A stretch of 64,000 bases of DNA. Source: Pieris napi. Lineage: Eukaryota; Arthropoda; Insecta; Lepidoptera; Pieridae. Both the position numbers and the translations under genes were made by a program. Positions 25,006-35,822 of this stretch are shown piece after piece. Positions within the stretch are counted from its first letter, which is position 1. Every line of letters starts with the position of its first letter. The notes beneath the pieces were generated by a model, which saw only the letters and a list, made by a program, of their open reading frames with translations, was not told the DNA's origin and did no database searches. The stretch is from the NCBI RefSeq assembly GCF_905475465.1, contig NC_062259.1:4536501-4600500 (forward strand). The letters run 5' to 3'.

Positions 25006-25011
25006 TTTATT
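25006..25011 (-). promoter_or_regulatory. Candidate poly(A) signal for angel
   Basis: The minus strand reads AATAAA here, about 150 bp past the angel stop codon. Others lie further on, so the true site is uncertain. Confidence 0.35.
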
Positions 25012-25159
25012 AAAATAGTACTACTTTCCCGAGAGTATTTTCCACAAAAAAATATCGTCTAACACGATATTGCATTACTTTTGTAACTAGTTCATAAAAT
25101 ACTATATTACATGTCTAAGTATTAATAACTCAAGTTAATAAAACCTAGGTTGCGGGCCT

Positions 25160-25307
25160 TTATGAAGGCATAGACAAATTACGCAAGGTAAACATGGCGG
25201 CTAGCGGTATGTGGTCGGACCCACAGCTGTCGTTAGGTAGCGGGCCCATTTTTCTTGCATCCGACACTGAAGGGAGACTTAGACGTTCCTCTAATTTCAG
25301 TAAATTA
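25160..25307 (-). CDS. angel: angel exon 9, catalytic SDH and stop
   Basis: Acceptor ttccag. It completes Ser and reads NLLKLEERLSLPSVSDARK, then MGPLPNDSCGSDHIPLAAMF and a short tail ending MPS and TAA at 25160-25162. GSDHIPL holds the catalytic Asp-His pair of the family. Confidence 0.95.
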
Positions 25308-28300
25308 CTGGAACATATAAATATTTCATTAAATGATGTTTTTTAAGGTACAGAGTTTTGTGAGATTATAGGTGCAATGTCCGTGTGCATACACTAAATA
25401 CTCTCAGTATTTAGTATGTATTGCTTGAGGAAAGAAAAAAAATGTATGTAAAATAAATGATTGTAAAAAATAAATGTAAATGCGAACTTTAGATTGTACC
25501 ACAATAACATGTTTGTACCATATTCTTGCAAATAAATTATTATTATTATTGTAAGGAGTTTTTAAGGAATGTGGCGAATTCGACGAGTTAGAAAATTGGA
25601 TTCCCGCGCACCTTTAGTTTGTTAGCTTACCATTGTTGCCTATCCTAGGTTAAATCAATTCAAGTAATATGTTTTCGCTCTAAAGAGAAATATATGTATT
25701 AGTGATAGTGATTAGTTAGTAAATGAGATAGTATGTATTTCTGTGATTAAATAAATATTTGTAAAATATTCCACCGCCAGTATAATGAACAAACAAAGAT
25801 TGACTGATGACACGCAACTGATTTGAAAACTCTGCATAATTGGAGCAGTGGCGTGCGACCCTCATCTCTGAGACAGTGAATTCGAATCACGGCTTTGCAC
25901 AAATGGATTTTTTTTTTATTATATGTAATAAGCATGGCTCCTACGGTGAAGGCATGCCTCAAACCCAAACGTCGATAACAAGTGTCAGCTGATCACCTAC
26001 TTGTCTTTAAAATAAAATTGATCAAAGACGCTGATTCAATCTGAGGCCAAGATTATTAAGGCATTATTATATTATGTGTATTATAAATTAATAATAAGTA
26101 TAATAATCAATATTATATGGCTCACCTGTAAAATATATAATCTACAGTCACCCAACTATTTTGGAAAGTTGTACCCTCCCTTTTACCATTTTTCTTTACG
26201 TGATCATATACGCTTGAAAATTTTAAAGAATGTTTCAATGTCATTCCTGTGAACATTTCCTCAAATTGGACCCTTTTACTATACATTTCATCTTCAGATA
26301 GATTACTTTCCCCGTAATCCGAATTATGAATCTAAAAAATACAATATTTACTTTTATGTAAAGAATTTAATTTTAGTTAAGAAATATGTATGTATAATTG
26401 TTTCCTAGAGGCTTTCTGAGTAGGTTCGGCTGTGCGGCGCACTCGTTTATAATGCGCGTGCGCCGCACAGGCGTGTATCAGGCACAGATGGCTGATCACC
26501 TCTCTATTTTTTTATTATTTATTGCTTGAAGTACACTATATTGTATATAAACATTTCCATTTTTCAGTTAAAATCTATGTATTCTAAAATATATAACAAT
26601 TACGGTTGTACACTTCCAAAATACAGAAGAAAACTACAAATTTTAAATTTTACTTAGTAATTACCCATTTAAAGATATGTGCTTAGCAACGCTTTTTTGA
26701 TACAGAAATCTGAGCCCCACACCGTTTTTTTTTTGTTTCAGTGTGATTGAACTTAATAAGTATAGTCATAAGAAATAAGTAATAAGTGTCAAATGATTTA
26801 AAGTCGCGTTCTCTATCGATAAAAATAAATATAGAAGTATTACTAGTGTTATGCTGAAATCAGACGCTAGGTTCTCCGAAAGTCTGTTCATATGTAAGGG
26901 TAGGTGTTCACAGTGATTAGTTACGTTAATGTTCCTCCAATCCGATTGGTCCTCGTTCACGGTCGGGTCGCTGTAAAGCAAATATATCTCAATAAATGTT
27001 TCATATCCAAAGGTTTATATCGAAGTAAATCATCGACACTTTCAGGTGTAGTACTCATTTAGTCGTCTCATTGCGGTAGGGACCAATTACCAAAGCCACA
27101 ACCAGTAATTAAAAAAAATCTTATCAAATTGCAGTAAGGTATGCACAGTAATTAAAAATGAGGTTTCATGGAGTGAAATCACGGTACAACATGCATGTGT
27201 AATTCTATGTTGCGAAATGGTCGCTAAATAACAAGGTCCAATATGTTTATTGGCCCTAGTCAGCGTTTACTTAAATAGGCAAACCAAAGGCACGGCCCCG
27301 ACCGATTACTCAATTAAATTACAATTATTTACTATATTATACTCTTAAAACAATTTATTAATTTATGTATAAGTTACAAAGGGGATGCAATTACGAGAAA
27401 ACTTTTATTACAAATTTTACACACATACACAATAATCGAACGTAAGAATTACCAAATTAAAAAAAAAAACAGAAATGTAGGGACAACAGCAAAAAGGCAA
27501 AAAAATCATTCAATTCAATTTTGTTATGTTTCACACATACTTGAGAAAACTACAAATAAATTTAAACCTCTCATGCTTGAGGTCGTAGGTTCAAGCTCCA
27601 ACTTCTGTTTTTGCGCATTTAAAACTAGCTCATTCAGTGAAGGAAAACATCGTAAGGAAACCGGAATCCAACGACTTCATTAGACGACGGCGTGGAAGAG
27701 AGGGCTACTACTTGCCCTTTAGAAAAAAAAAGATACGGAAATCTGAGGCTAAGACCTAATAAGTTCTTGTGGATTTCTTTTAGGTCTAATAAGAAGGTTG
27801 AAAAGCCATTTGAATTAGTGCTAAGTGTTAAGTGCTAAACAGTGATAAGTGGATATAAGTCTTCCCTTTACGAGAGATTGTTGTGTTGGTGCTTATGTTA
27901 AATATTCGTATTAGTAAACTAGTATGAAAAGTAGCTAAACTTAAATGATTTTTTTTTTTAATTTTTACATACATTTTTTCATTTTTTTTTATACACTTGG
28001 TTTTTTTTCAAAACTACACTACTTGGAATTCATTACATTACGTATATTTAAAACTTATGTATTAGTCACTGTCAACTTAGAAAGCCATCAAAGATTAAAA
28101 TAGGTTTTTATATTTTTAGAAGGAAAATCTCTACCTAATGTATCCCTCACGTATCAGCCGTACAACCTGACTGTTGGGCTGAGAATTGAAATCTCCTGTC
28201 AAAATAATTGGCCAGTGACCGCGGCTGAAATAATATTGCGATATATAAATATTTCAAAATATATTTACAGTTCATCAGCAGCAGTTTTTTCCACAACACA

Positions 28301-30651
28301 GCGCTTTTTAAGGAACTCTTTGGAACCAGCTGCCAGTAGAGGTATTTTCAAACCGATACGACTTAGAGGCCTTCAAGAAAGGAGCGTACCATTTCCAAAA
28401 AGGTCGGCAACACATCTGCTGACGCCCACAGTTGCAGTTCAGTTCCATGGTCCATGGGCGACGGTTATCACATAACAAAATAAAAAGGTATTGGCCCAGT
28501 GGCCTAAGCAATTCTAAATCTGTGGTTGCTGCAACGGTGAGGTTCACCCATGTCATGAACCCAGAAACCACAAGGCACTGTAGGCTGATAACCTGTATAT
28601 AAATAATAAAAATTATCAAAGAAATTAATGCATACATACATACGAAATGCTTAAAAAATAATTATTATAACATCAAAATAAAAAATAATATATTTGACGA
28701 GAAAAACATTTAACTTTAATGAGTGAAATAACAAACGAAACCCGATTCAATAAAACTAAATTGGTCTAATTGCAAAATTACCTATAAAGATATTTTATCT
28801 CTTACTATCAAATTATGTTTATGCTGCGATAAAAAGAGACATTAGTATAAACGAATAAATAAGGGATTGTTGAGTTTTCGATATTTCTTTCAAAATATAA
28901 GGGTTAAAAAAAAACTTGTACATTTTGCTTTTTAGCGTCCGTAGTCGTCTTATCATTAATAAACTTACTTCCGGCCTGTATTGTAGTATGCAAATCTGTC
29001 GATTTCGGCCAATAATAATCTTATTTGTGCCAAACGGACATCCATGCGTCGAGGGTTGTACAATAAATGTGTTGTTACAACAACTATAGGCATAGAGTCT
29101 GGTTTATCTCGTAGCTTTAATTTAGCCAAACAGGCCACATTGTCACGGTTAAGTATCGGCAAATTAGGTTGGTGAAACTCCACCTGTAATACACCTTCTC
29201 TCAGTGGAGTAACAGTGGGGTGGCAGGGCAAAATGCCATATGATATTATGCTCTATGGGTGACTGTGAAGTCTCCGAGACTACAGACCATTCCCTCTCGC
29301 CCAAGAGAGGAGGCCTATGGCCAGTAGTGGGACATATACAACGTGTAATTGTTTTCACGTTTCGTTTAATTGAAAATCTCAAAGTTTAGATATTAAAAAT
29401 AAACTGATTACAACGTACTGATGTTCACTTACCGTTAAGCTATCTATCATTTCAAATTTCGAACTACGAAAGAAAATAGCACAGCCATCTTGCTTAATCT
29501 TTTTTTTCTTAAAAAACGTCTTAAATCCTATCGTCTCCAATTTAGATGTAAAGTCGGTTAAACGTGCTTCCTCCACTTCTTGCAAACATATAATCTGAAA
29601 GTTACTTTCTTTGTAAGAACAGCCTTGAGAAACCTCTGGGTAATCATTCTAATTGATGAAAAAGATATGTGATAAATATTTGTTTTTTTTAGTGTATAAA
29701 TGATAAGGTTGAAAAACACCTTTAATTTAAATAAAATTGCCTGTACTTTATATGTAACTTACGTCAGGATTAGCATTTATTATTTGATTGTAGATTTTTG
29801 AAAATCTTTCCTCCCATATTAAATTTGTTGGTGTACAGTCTTTGTATAAATAAGGATGACACTCGAGCAAGTTTTGAGCTAACACGTTGTAGGAGAGAAC
29901 TCGAAACGAATCTGAAACTACCCAATTAAAATGAATAATTTTAAAGAAGGCAAGATCGGGTTCAAGGTCAACTATCGTGAGACTTCAGACTGTTCCTTTA
30001 TAGTATAAACATATTTTGAAATCGTAGCAGTATAAGTGCCTCAAAACAAAGTTTGAATAGAAGCTACAAACTAAATTTATGACTTACACCCAGAAGTTAC
30101 ATTATCAGATTCCCAACATTGATACTCATGCTTTTGACTATAATCATCAAGATCATCCGAACAAGTTGACGAACTTGAAGAAATAAGAATGATGCCGTCA
30201 TCAGATTGGTAAGGTGTCCTGAAATGATATACTTTATCATATTGGATCTTAATACTATCAACCAATATGAGTTCGTTAAGCCTTTAAGGAATTAAGATAT
30301 GAATTCCAAGCCGGAGAAAAAAAAAATCTGTAGATTGTAAATAATATATATAAATATGCATATCAATTTTTAGTGTAGAACTTACCAAACAGGGACCTCT
30401 CCAGTCCCCTCCGCCATTTTGTCTTCCTTGTTATCAGACCTCTGGAAGTATTTACTACCTTTTGTAATACTAGCCAGGAACCTACCCCATGAACAATTAA
30501 TTATAAAGGGATTTCTCAAAACACTACTATTCAGAATATGATATCTACTTGTTAAAGTAAGGAGATGATAATCTTTTAAATTTATTCTATTATAATGCAA
30601 ATTACATGCAAAGTTAGTATGTTTCCAAAACCTCTGTGTCAATTTCAGCAT
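25160..30651 (-). CDS. angel: Angel-family protein (CCR4-like EEP fold), complete, nine coding exons
   Basis: Exons in transcript order: 30651-30386, 30218-30088, 29911-29763, 29594-29433, 29183-28969, 28224-28135, 26970-26844, 26331-26126, 25307-25160. All junctions are GT/AG, the phases close, and the product is 497 residues (human ANGEL2 is about 540). The EEP fold starts near residue 134 (SFRVLSYNVLAQN), then LQEVE at 186-190 with the metal-binding Glu, NRDNV near 248, THLLYNPRR near 274, GDFN at 318-321, TVDYIFY at 442-448, and SDH at 479-481 with the catalytic Asp-His pair. Human ANGEL2 is reported to be an RNA 2',3'-cyclic phosphatase and to act on mitochondrial RNA ends. The first ATG has an in-frame stop 18 bases upstream. 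The basic, aromatic amino terminus could target mitochondria. ANGEL1 versus ANGEL2 orthology is not resolved. Confidence 0.95.
25848..26062 (+). mobile_element. Degraded SINE in the last angel intron
   Basis: It carries 'gtggcgtgcgaccctcatc', a B-box-like part, 'acggtgaaggcatgcctc', then 'gtcagctgatcacctacttg' and 'gacgctgattcaatctgagg', in the order of the longer SINE copies. It lies antisense to angel. Confidence 0.7.
26126..26331 (-). CDS. angel: angel exon 8, TVDYIFY motif
   Basis: Acceptor tttttag, donor gtgagc. It reads IHNSDYGESNLSEDEMYSK, then MTLKHSLKFSSVYDHV, and ends SWVTVDYIFY. The VDYIF segment is a conserved core strand with an Asp at the active site. Confidence 0.95.
26404..26506 (+). 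mobile_element. SINE fragment with a G+C-rich hairpin, angel intron
   Basis: Inverted arms ctgtgcggcgcac and gtgcgccgcacag flank a short loop. They are followed by the SINE piece 'ggcgtgtatcaggcacag ... ggctgatcacc'. Confidence 0.55.
26844..26970 (-). CDS. angel: angel exon 7, variable insert
   Basis: Acceptor tttacag, donor gtaata. It completes Ser and reads DPTVNEDQSDWRNINVTNHC and then EHLPLHMNRLSENLASDFSI. It has no conserved motif of its own. It is inferred because it is open, has splice sites and alone converts the phase of exon 6 into that of exon 8. The corresponding region is a variable loop in ANGEL proteins. Confidence 0.7.
27565..27800 (+). mobile_element. SINE copy in angel intron 6
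   Basis: The order is a B-box-like 'gaggtcgtaggttcaagctc', 'tttgcgcatttaaaac', 'gtgaaggaaaacatcgtaag', 'gaaaccgg', then 'ctacttgccctttag' and 'gaaatctgaggctaagacct'. This is the lepidopteran tRNA-derived SINE, antisense to the gene. Confidence 0.75.
28135..28224 (-). CDS. angel: angel exon 6, GDFN motif
   Basis: Acceptor tttcag, donor gtagag, 90 bp. It reads RGHWPIILTGDFNSQPNSQV and VRLIREGYI. GDFN carries the Asp-Asn pair of the active site. The donor is weaker than the others, but phase 2 is required by exon 7. Confidence 0.93.
28300..28480 (+). mobile_element. Non-LTR retrotransposon 3'-end fragment, copy 1
   Basis: In plus-strand frame it reads RFLRNSLEPAASRGIFKPIR and LRGLQERSVPFPKRSA, matching fragments at 38955-39106 and 63846-64000. 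It is a decayed end of a LINE lying antisense in angel intron 5, 76 bp or more before the acceptor of exon 6. Confidence 0.6.
28969..29183 (-). CDS. angel: angel exon 5, NRDNV and THLLYNPRR motifs
   Basis: Acceptor attacag, donor gtaagt. It reads VEFHQPNLPILNRDNVACL and ends VRLAQIRLLLAEIDRFAYYN. THLLYNPRR in the middle is a hallmark of the Angel/CCR4 group. Confidence 0.96.
29264..29337 (+). mobile_element. RTE-like LINE 3' tail in angel intron 4
   Basis: The signature 'aggcctatggccagtagtgg' followed by 'gacatataca' resembles the 3' tail of RTE-clade LINEs in insects ('atgcccagcagtgggac'). Confidence 0.6.
29433..29594 (-). CDS. angel: angel exon 4, LQEVE motif
   Basis: Acceptor ctttcag, donor gtaagt, 54 complete codons. 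It reads IICLQEVEEARLTDF, then a Lys-rich loop (FFKKKKIKQDGCAIFF) and RSSKFEMIDSLT. The Glu of QEVE is the metal ligand. The DGCAIFFR segment matches DGCAIC(F)K in vertebrate ANGEL proteins. Confidence 0.95.
29763..29911 (-). CDS. angel: angel exon 3, start of catalytic domain
   Basis: Acceptor gtttcag, donor gtaagt. It reads SFRVLSYNVLAQNLLECHPY and continues to IWEERFSKIYNQIINANPD. The SYNVLAQNLL motif holds the first conserved Asn of the EEP active site. Confidence 0.95.
30088..30218 (-). CDS. angel: angel exon 2, low-complexity linker
   Basis: Acceptor atttcag, donor gtaagt. It reads TPYQSDDGIILISSSSSTC and SDDLDDYSQKHEYQCWESD, a Ser/Asp-rich linker before the catalytic domain. A competing donor two bases earlier (gtgtaa) would break the phase to exon 3, so the gtaagt site is chosen. 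Confidence 0.85.
30386..30651 (-). CDS. angel: angel exon 1, start codon and targeting-like N-terminus
   Basis: Starts MLKLTQRFWKHTNF and ends with a donor gtaagt after EVPV and two bases of a Trp codon. The first ~60 residues are rich in basic and aromatic residues with few acidic ones. This part is poorly conserved in the family, so its assignment rests on frame, phase and position. Confidence 0.88.
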
Positions 30652-32303
30652 ATCTTTAATACAAGTAGATCATAATAACAAAGAATTATTACTATACAAT
30701 CTTAACATATGTATCTACAACTCTTTACTGTGGATCACATGGAATTTATGTTCAAGTACGGGAAAGCTGTAAAGTAAAAATGAACTATGTTATATATTTA
30801 CAAAATATATTTAATAAACATTTACTAATAACTTTTGGGTATTTCCTATTACATGGCCCACTACTGACTGATATCTATAAGCTTCAATGAAGTGTATAAA
30901 ACATACAATTGAAAGAGTACATATAGTTAATACTAGTTGTACTGTTGTTTCACCCGACTTATTTTAAGAATAAAACCTACAATATTTAATAAGATACTTA
31001 AACATTATTATAATTAGTCACTACTTAGTACATATTCTAATATGCTATGATCAGTTTATAACTAATAGAACTGGATATATTGAGAGTTTCACTTTTAGAG
31101 GGAGTCTTATAGTCAGTCAAATAGTTGGTAAACCAGAATTGGTTATGTTGATTTGGATTGTGATCACATAAGTCAATATTGAGTAAAATTAGTTATATAG
31201 ACTATATGATTGGCCAATATTATAAGGTCTATTCTGGGCCCAAAAATCTGTTGTGACTGTATAAGTCTTAGAGATACCAACATATATTCTCTGGTTTTCT
31301 AATTTCAAGACTTGTGTAGTCACTGTAGAAAAGAGCATTTCCAATACGGCCAGGGTTTGTGTCAGTTTAAAGAGACCTTTGGTTTACTAAATGCATCTCA
31401 ACACAATAGGGACTGATGTTCTTTTTTGTACAAACTAGATGGTAAAGTTTTGGGCTTATCAGAATGATGTTGTCATTTTGTCGGAGACAGTTGAGGAGAT
31501 TTTTTACCTCAAATAATGCCTTATTATACCATATAAATAGTAAAAAAACAAGAATTTTGATTGGAAAGGATCTTCTTTTATTTATTTAAGTTAATGTTGA
31601 GATTTAGTTCAGGTTATAAATATAATAATCATAGATTACTCTTAGTTCTTGTTATTAATAAACTCTTATATGCATATAAGAGCAAGCAAACATAAATTAC
31701 ACTTAATAAGTTATAACCAAGTAGTCAAAAGTCAATCATGATATGATACAATTGAATGAGAGCAAAGTGAGAAGTTTAGTTTTCTAAAAAAGTTAATTCA
31801 AGTGCTTTTGTTCCAAGTAGTACGAAGTTAAAGCTAATGACTACAAATGTTTCTCTCAAAGGTACAGTAGTAGACTGTAGAACTAATATAAGCATAACAA
31901 TGCATCACTGCCGTCTAGCTTGAGCCACAAACCAACTATAATATAACTACAAGATAAATTAAGAAACCCCATACCATCTCTCATACATCGTTTATCACTG
32001 AAATACAAAATACCATATATTCATCATTTAACGTTTTCATTTACATACCGATAATAGGGGCAGATACTGAAAGCAACGTCGGCAGTGAGTAATACTCTAC
32101 TCAAATGCCTAAAAGGTAGAATATTAATATTTAATATTATGTTAACAGATCCGAAAGTCGAAACTGGATAGAGCAGTTTTTTAAGATTTCATGGCCTGGT
32201 AAGTGGTAACGAAACGCAACCTTTAAGTCAAGCCAGAGCAGTAACTACCGTCAGACGTCAACTACAGACTACAGAGTATCTATGTATATGAGTAATGAAT
32301 ACA
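30652..32303. other. Angel 5' flank and intergenic sequence
   Basis: Should contain the angel promoter and 5' UTR, but I see no clear core promoter. A+T-rich, with no other gene signal. Confidence 0.5.
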
Positions 32304-33530
32304 GTGCGTTTTCCAATTACAGAGCATTATGCGACTCAGTGCCGCACAATGCCGCATAATGCTGAAGCTTAATTGGAACGTGAATTAGCTTTCAAATGCA
32401 TCAGCAGAGTGCGCTAAGTCAGTGTTGAAAAAAAAAATGTTCTGAATAGAGTTAGCAACCTCATTAATGTATAAATAATGTGGTTAACAATAATAATTGG
32501 TTGAAAACTTTTTACGCTTATTTTAATAATCAAATTATTTCATTAACATTTTTTTTACTGAAATAAGAGAAAACCTTTAAAGAATATAAGGTTTTAACAA
32601 GCTAAATTAACAGTAAAGTATATAGTTTCATGTAAGAAGTTTACATCATTTACGTTTTGAGCAATTTTTTTTAAATTTAAAAAATAAAAAAAGTGATTTC
32701 AAAAAAAATTATATACTTTTTCAAAACCATTGCAATGTTTACAAGAGTATAATCCTGTAAAATAAATTTGTTTACAGATCCGAATTTTAAAATAAAATTG
32801 TATTCATATTTTAAATGTGGAATATAAAAAAAGTAACTATTTATACCTTCATCCATACTTATATTTATTTTTTTTAGCAGTTTGAAATAACTTTAATTAT
32901 TTTCAAAATTTACGACGAAACAATTTTTTCACTTATAATACCACAAGAGCTTCAAAATTATCGGGTATTTCCCGATAGGTTCGTTGCAAACAAATATAGT
33001 CGTCATGACGACTATATTTGTTTGCAGGGAACCTTGAGAGAAATGCTAGATAATTTTGAAGCTCGTGTGGTATTCGGGTGATTATTTTTCCGACCCAAAT
33101 GTCGGCCAATAGAATTGCACCATGAGACGAAATGTACAGTTAACAAATAAGAATTTCATAATGAATAAAACAACTACTTAATACTTTTCTTGAAGCAACG
33201 ACCAGAGAAAATTTTCACAAAAAATTATCAGTATAATACCATGTAGGTTGTACCACGTGACGTCGAATGGTGCAATTCTATTGGCCGATATTTGGGTCGG
33301 AAAAATAATCAACAATAAATAATATTTACTAACGAAAATTTCGATAAATGCCAACTTAAAGAAAAACACTGGTCAATTTTCTGTCACTGTGTTGGTATTT
33401 ATTACGACAAGCACGCGAGAGTATTCGTTTTGGGAGTGCTCAATTGTGCGAAGCGTTGCTGTAGTTGGAACATTCAACGTAGAGCATTATGCCGCATAAT
33501 GCGCTCTAGTGCTGTAATTGGAAAACGCAC
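32304..33530. mobile_element. Composite foldback DNA transposon, 1.23 kb, with nested inverted repeats
   Basis: The termini are gtgcgttttccaattacag at 32304-32322 and its exact complement at 33512-33530. Just inside both ends are 'agcattatgc' and 'gccgcataatgc' motifs. Inside lies an inverted pair of 42 bp with one mismatch (33080-33121 and 33269-33310), and a further unit at 32939-33072. No coding frame is seen. Confidence 0.8.
32939..33072. mobile_element. Inner palindromic unit with a 42-bp perfect palindrome
   Basis: The arms 32939-32962 (taccacaagagcttcaaaat and on) and 33049-33072 are inverted with one mismatch. They enclose a perfect palindrome at 32985-33026 centred on gtcatgac. It may be a separate small element inserted into the larger one. 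Confidence 0.8.
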
Positions 33531-34433
33531 ATTAATAGTCCTCTTAGTGCAAATTATTTTGCAAGTATGATTATTTTTTGTAATATGTAACTTATTAGAT
33601 CCATTTAATTAAATCTTCATTTATACAATATTTCATCAAGTTTATTAATGGGTAACCATTTAGCTATCTGCTGTAATTATGTATGTAGATTGTAGAATCC
33701 TTTTCATGAAAGAAGTCCCCCAGACGCAGCGCTGTAATCGCGCGACAAAATGTTGCCATTTATGAGTAAAAAATTTACCTATTTTACATTTAGCATATTA
33801 TGTAATTTATCAAAATATAATACTATTTTCTGCATACTTCGATGCAACAATATTTCTGTTATGTAAAAAGTATATTTTTATTTACTTATATAAGCGGTGT
33901 TCTACTTACAGGGAACAGATAAGAAAATAGGGTATATAAGCATTAAAAGCATTACAATTTTTTATTCAGAGTTTTATTGAATAATTGTGATCAGCGGCCA
34001 TAGGAACATTACTGTCTGAAGAGTGGATGGAAACAATCAGATTCTGTTTCAGTATCACTAGCCGTAGATATAATTATTCTTTTTCATATTGATACTTTTT
34101 CGGATGCGGGCGATTCTTCAATGGTGACAATTTTTTTCAAAGTATATTTCGCTGTTATACCTTCTTTTGTAAATCTCAGAGAAAACTCTGACACACCTGC
34201 AATTAAATAATGAACAATTAAAAATAAAAGTAACTTTAAGTTTATAATGCTTATGTAATATATGTTTTAATTTTAGTTACCTAGTTTCATCACGTTATGT
34301 ATTTGTTTAATTTTGTCGCAAAAGAATTTATATCATAAAACTCCCACCAATACAGCAAAAAATTATTATATGTCAACTCTAAAATGTACCTGTTATGGTG
34401 GCGACTCTCTTCCGAACATTGTTGTGTTATTAA
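33531..34433. other. Intergenic sequence, nothing recognised
   Basis: A+T-rich spacer between two inverted-repeat elements, with no gene signal. Confidence 0.5.
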
Positions 34434-34970
34434 GGGTATGTTCCGATATACACTGCGACCACTGTACAGAGTACCGTCAATTTAGTATACTGTGAAACCG
34501 TTTCTCTATAGCCAGCTATACTGGTTACAATTTAAAACGGAACGCAGTCCAGTATACTAGTCAGCTTCGTTTTTCGACACAGTTTTCAAATGAGTGCATC
34601 AAAGTTTTTCAATTCAACAAGAAAAACTATTATTGGAGTATTATCGCATTAAAAAAAATCTATATTAATATTAACTGTCAATTGAATTAATACTACAAAG
34701 AAAGTAACTTAGAATTTTAAATGTTTGTTATTAAACTGTAAGTTATATCAGCCGTTAGGCATTCAAGTGGTTTTGATTGATCACGTGATCAAAGCACTGC
34801 GAGTACCTTACCTCGAAAACGCCAGTGCATGCAGTAGAAATATAGCGGGGATTTGTGACGTCATATATTTCCCTAGGACGCTGCGGCTGTATACTGGCAT
34901 CCATAGCGGAACGAATTTTTGAACAGTGGGAGCACTATACAGTACTCGCAGTGTATATCGGAACATACCC
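34434..34970. mobile_element. Harbinger-like MITE, 537 bp, TAA target duplication
   Basis: The ends gggtatgttccgatatacac at 34434 and gtgtatatcggaacataccc at 34970 are exact inverted repeats, continuing to about 23 bp. Both sides are flanked by taa (34431-34433 and 34971-34973). A 3-bp TAA duplication and G-rich ends are usual for PIF/Harbinger elements. It has no transposase. Confidence 0.85.
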
Positions 34971-35150
34971 TAAAACACCTTGATTCTTTTAAACAATCTT
35001 TAAAATGCACTAAGCTAGTTAAAAACTCACAAAAGTCTACCACAACAAACGAACTTGGTAACATCGACGAACGACAACATGGCCGACCTGTCAAATTTAT
35101 TTCCAAAAATCACCGTGGGACTTTTTTCACATTTCATGAAAAGGACTCTA

Positions 35151-35670
35151 AAGTGCCCTGTAAACGATCAAATTGTTTGTCAAATTTTACGTGTTTGTCA
35201 AATTATTTGATAGTGTACTGCTGTGTTTGACGCGTTTGTCAAACATTCTACGTGTTTGTCGTGTTTGATGAAAATCTGGATTGATGTCGAGTTTGAAACA
35301 AAATTTCACTCGTTGTATTGACATCATGGAGGACGCTACGCTCAATGACAATATGAGTGTCAATATTACTAATAACAAAGAATTTATGTTGCTTTTCATA
35401 TCTGTTTATCGTGTTTTTTTTTTTTTTTAGTAAACATTTGTTATTTTGTATATCTTTTAGCAAGAAATAAAAGGCTTTTTATTTTATTTATTAAATAAAT
35501 TTTCGCGCTCGGCACGGCGACGTCACGTCACAAAAGGAGAAACCAGAATCTACTAGAAATTTAACAAATTTGATTGATATTTGGTTTGATCGTTTACGCT
35601 ATTGTTTGATGAAAACGTGAAGTTTGACAAACATATTTGTCAAGCAAATTTGATCGTTTACAGGGCACTT
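35151..35670. mobile_element. MITE with TA target site, 520 bp
   Basis: The ends aagtgccctgtaaacgatca and its complement at 35651-35670 are exact inverted repeats flanked by TA on both sides, as in Tc1/mariner-type insertions. The inside is rich in repeated 'gtgtttgtcaaa' motifs on one strand. Confidence 0.8.
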
Positions 35671-35738
35671 TATATGTATCTAATTCTTTAGACAGATCAT
35701 GGTCTAGGGATGTGACATTCTGCATAAAAAAATATTTT

Positions 35739-35822
35739 TTTTTATTAATCGATTGTTTTCTTCGCCTGAAAAATCGATTAATAAAAAATCGATTATCAAT
35801 CGATTATTATTAATCGATTATT
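35739..35822. repeat. Cluster of ATCGATTA motifs
   Basis: Five copies of the core aatcgatt occur within about 85 bp, on both strands. Confidence 0.8.

Larger units (their letters stand above)
22687..25159. other. Intergenic, 3' flank of angel
   Basis: Holds one SINE fragment (23322-23432) and A+T-rich sequence. The part from about 24600 to 25159 may include the angel 3' UTR. Confidence 0.5.
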
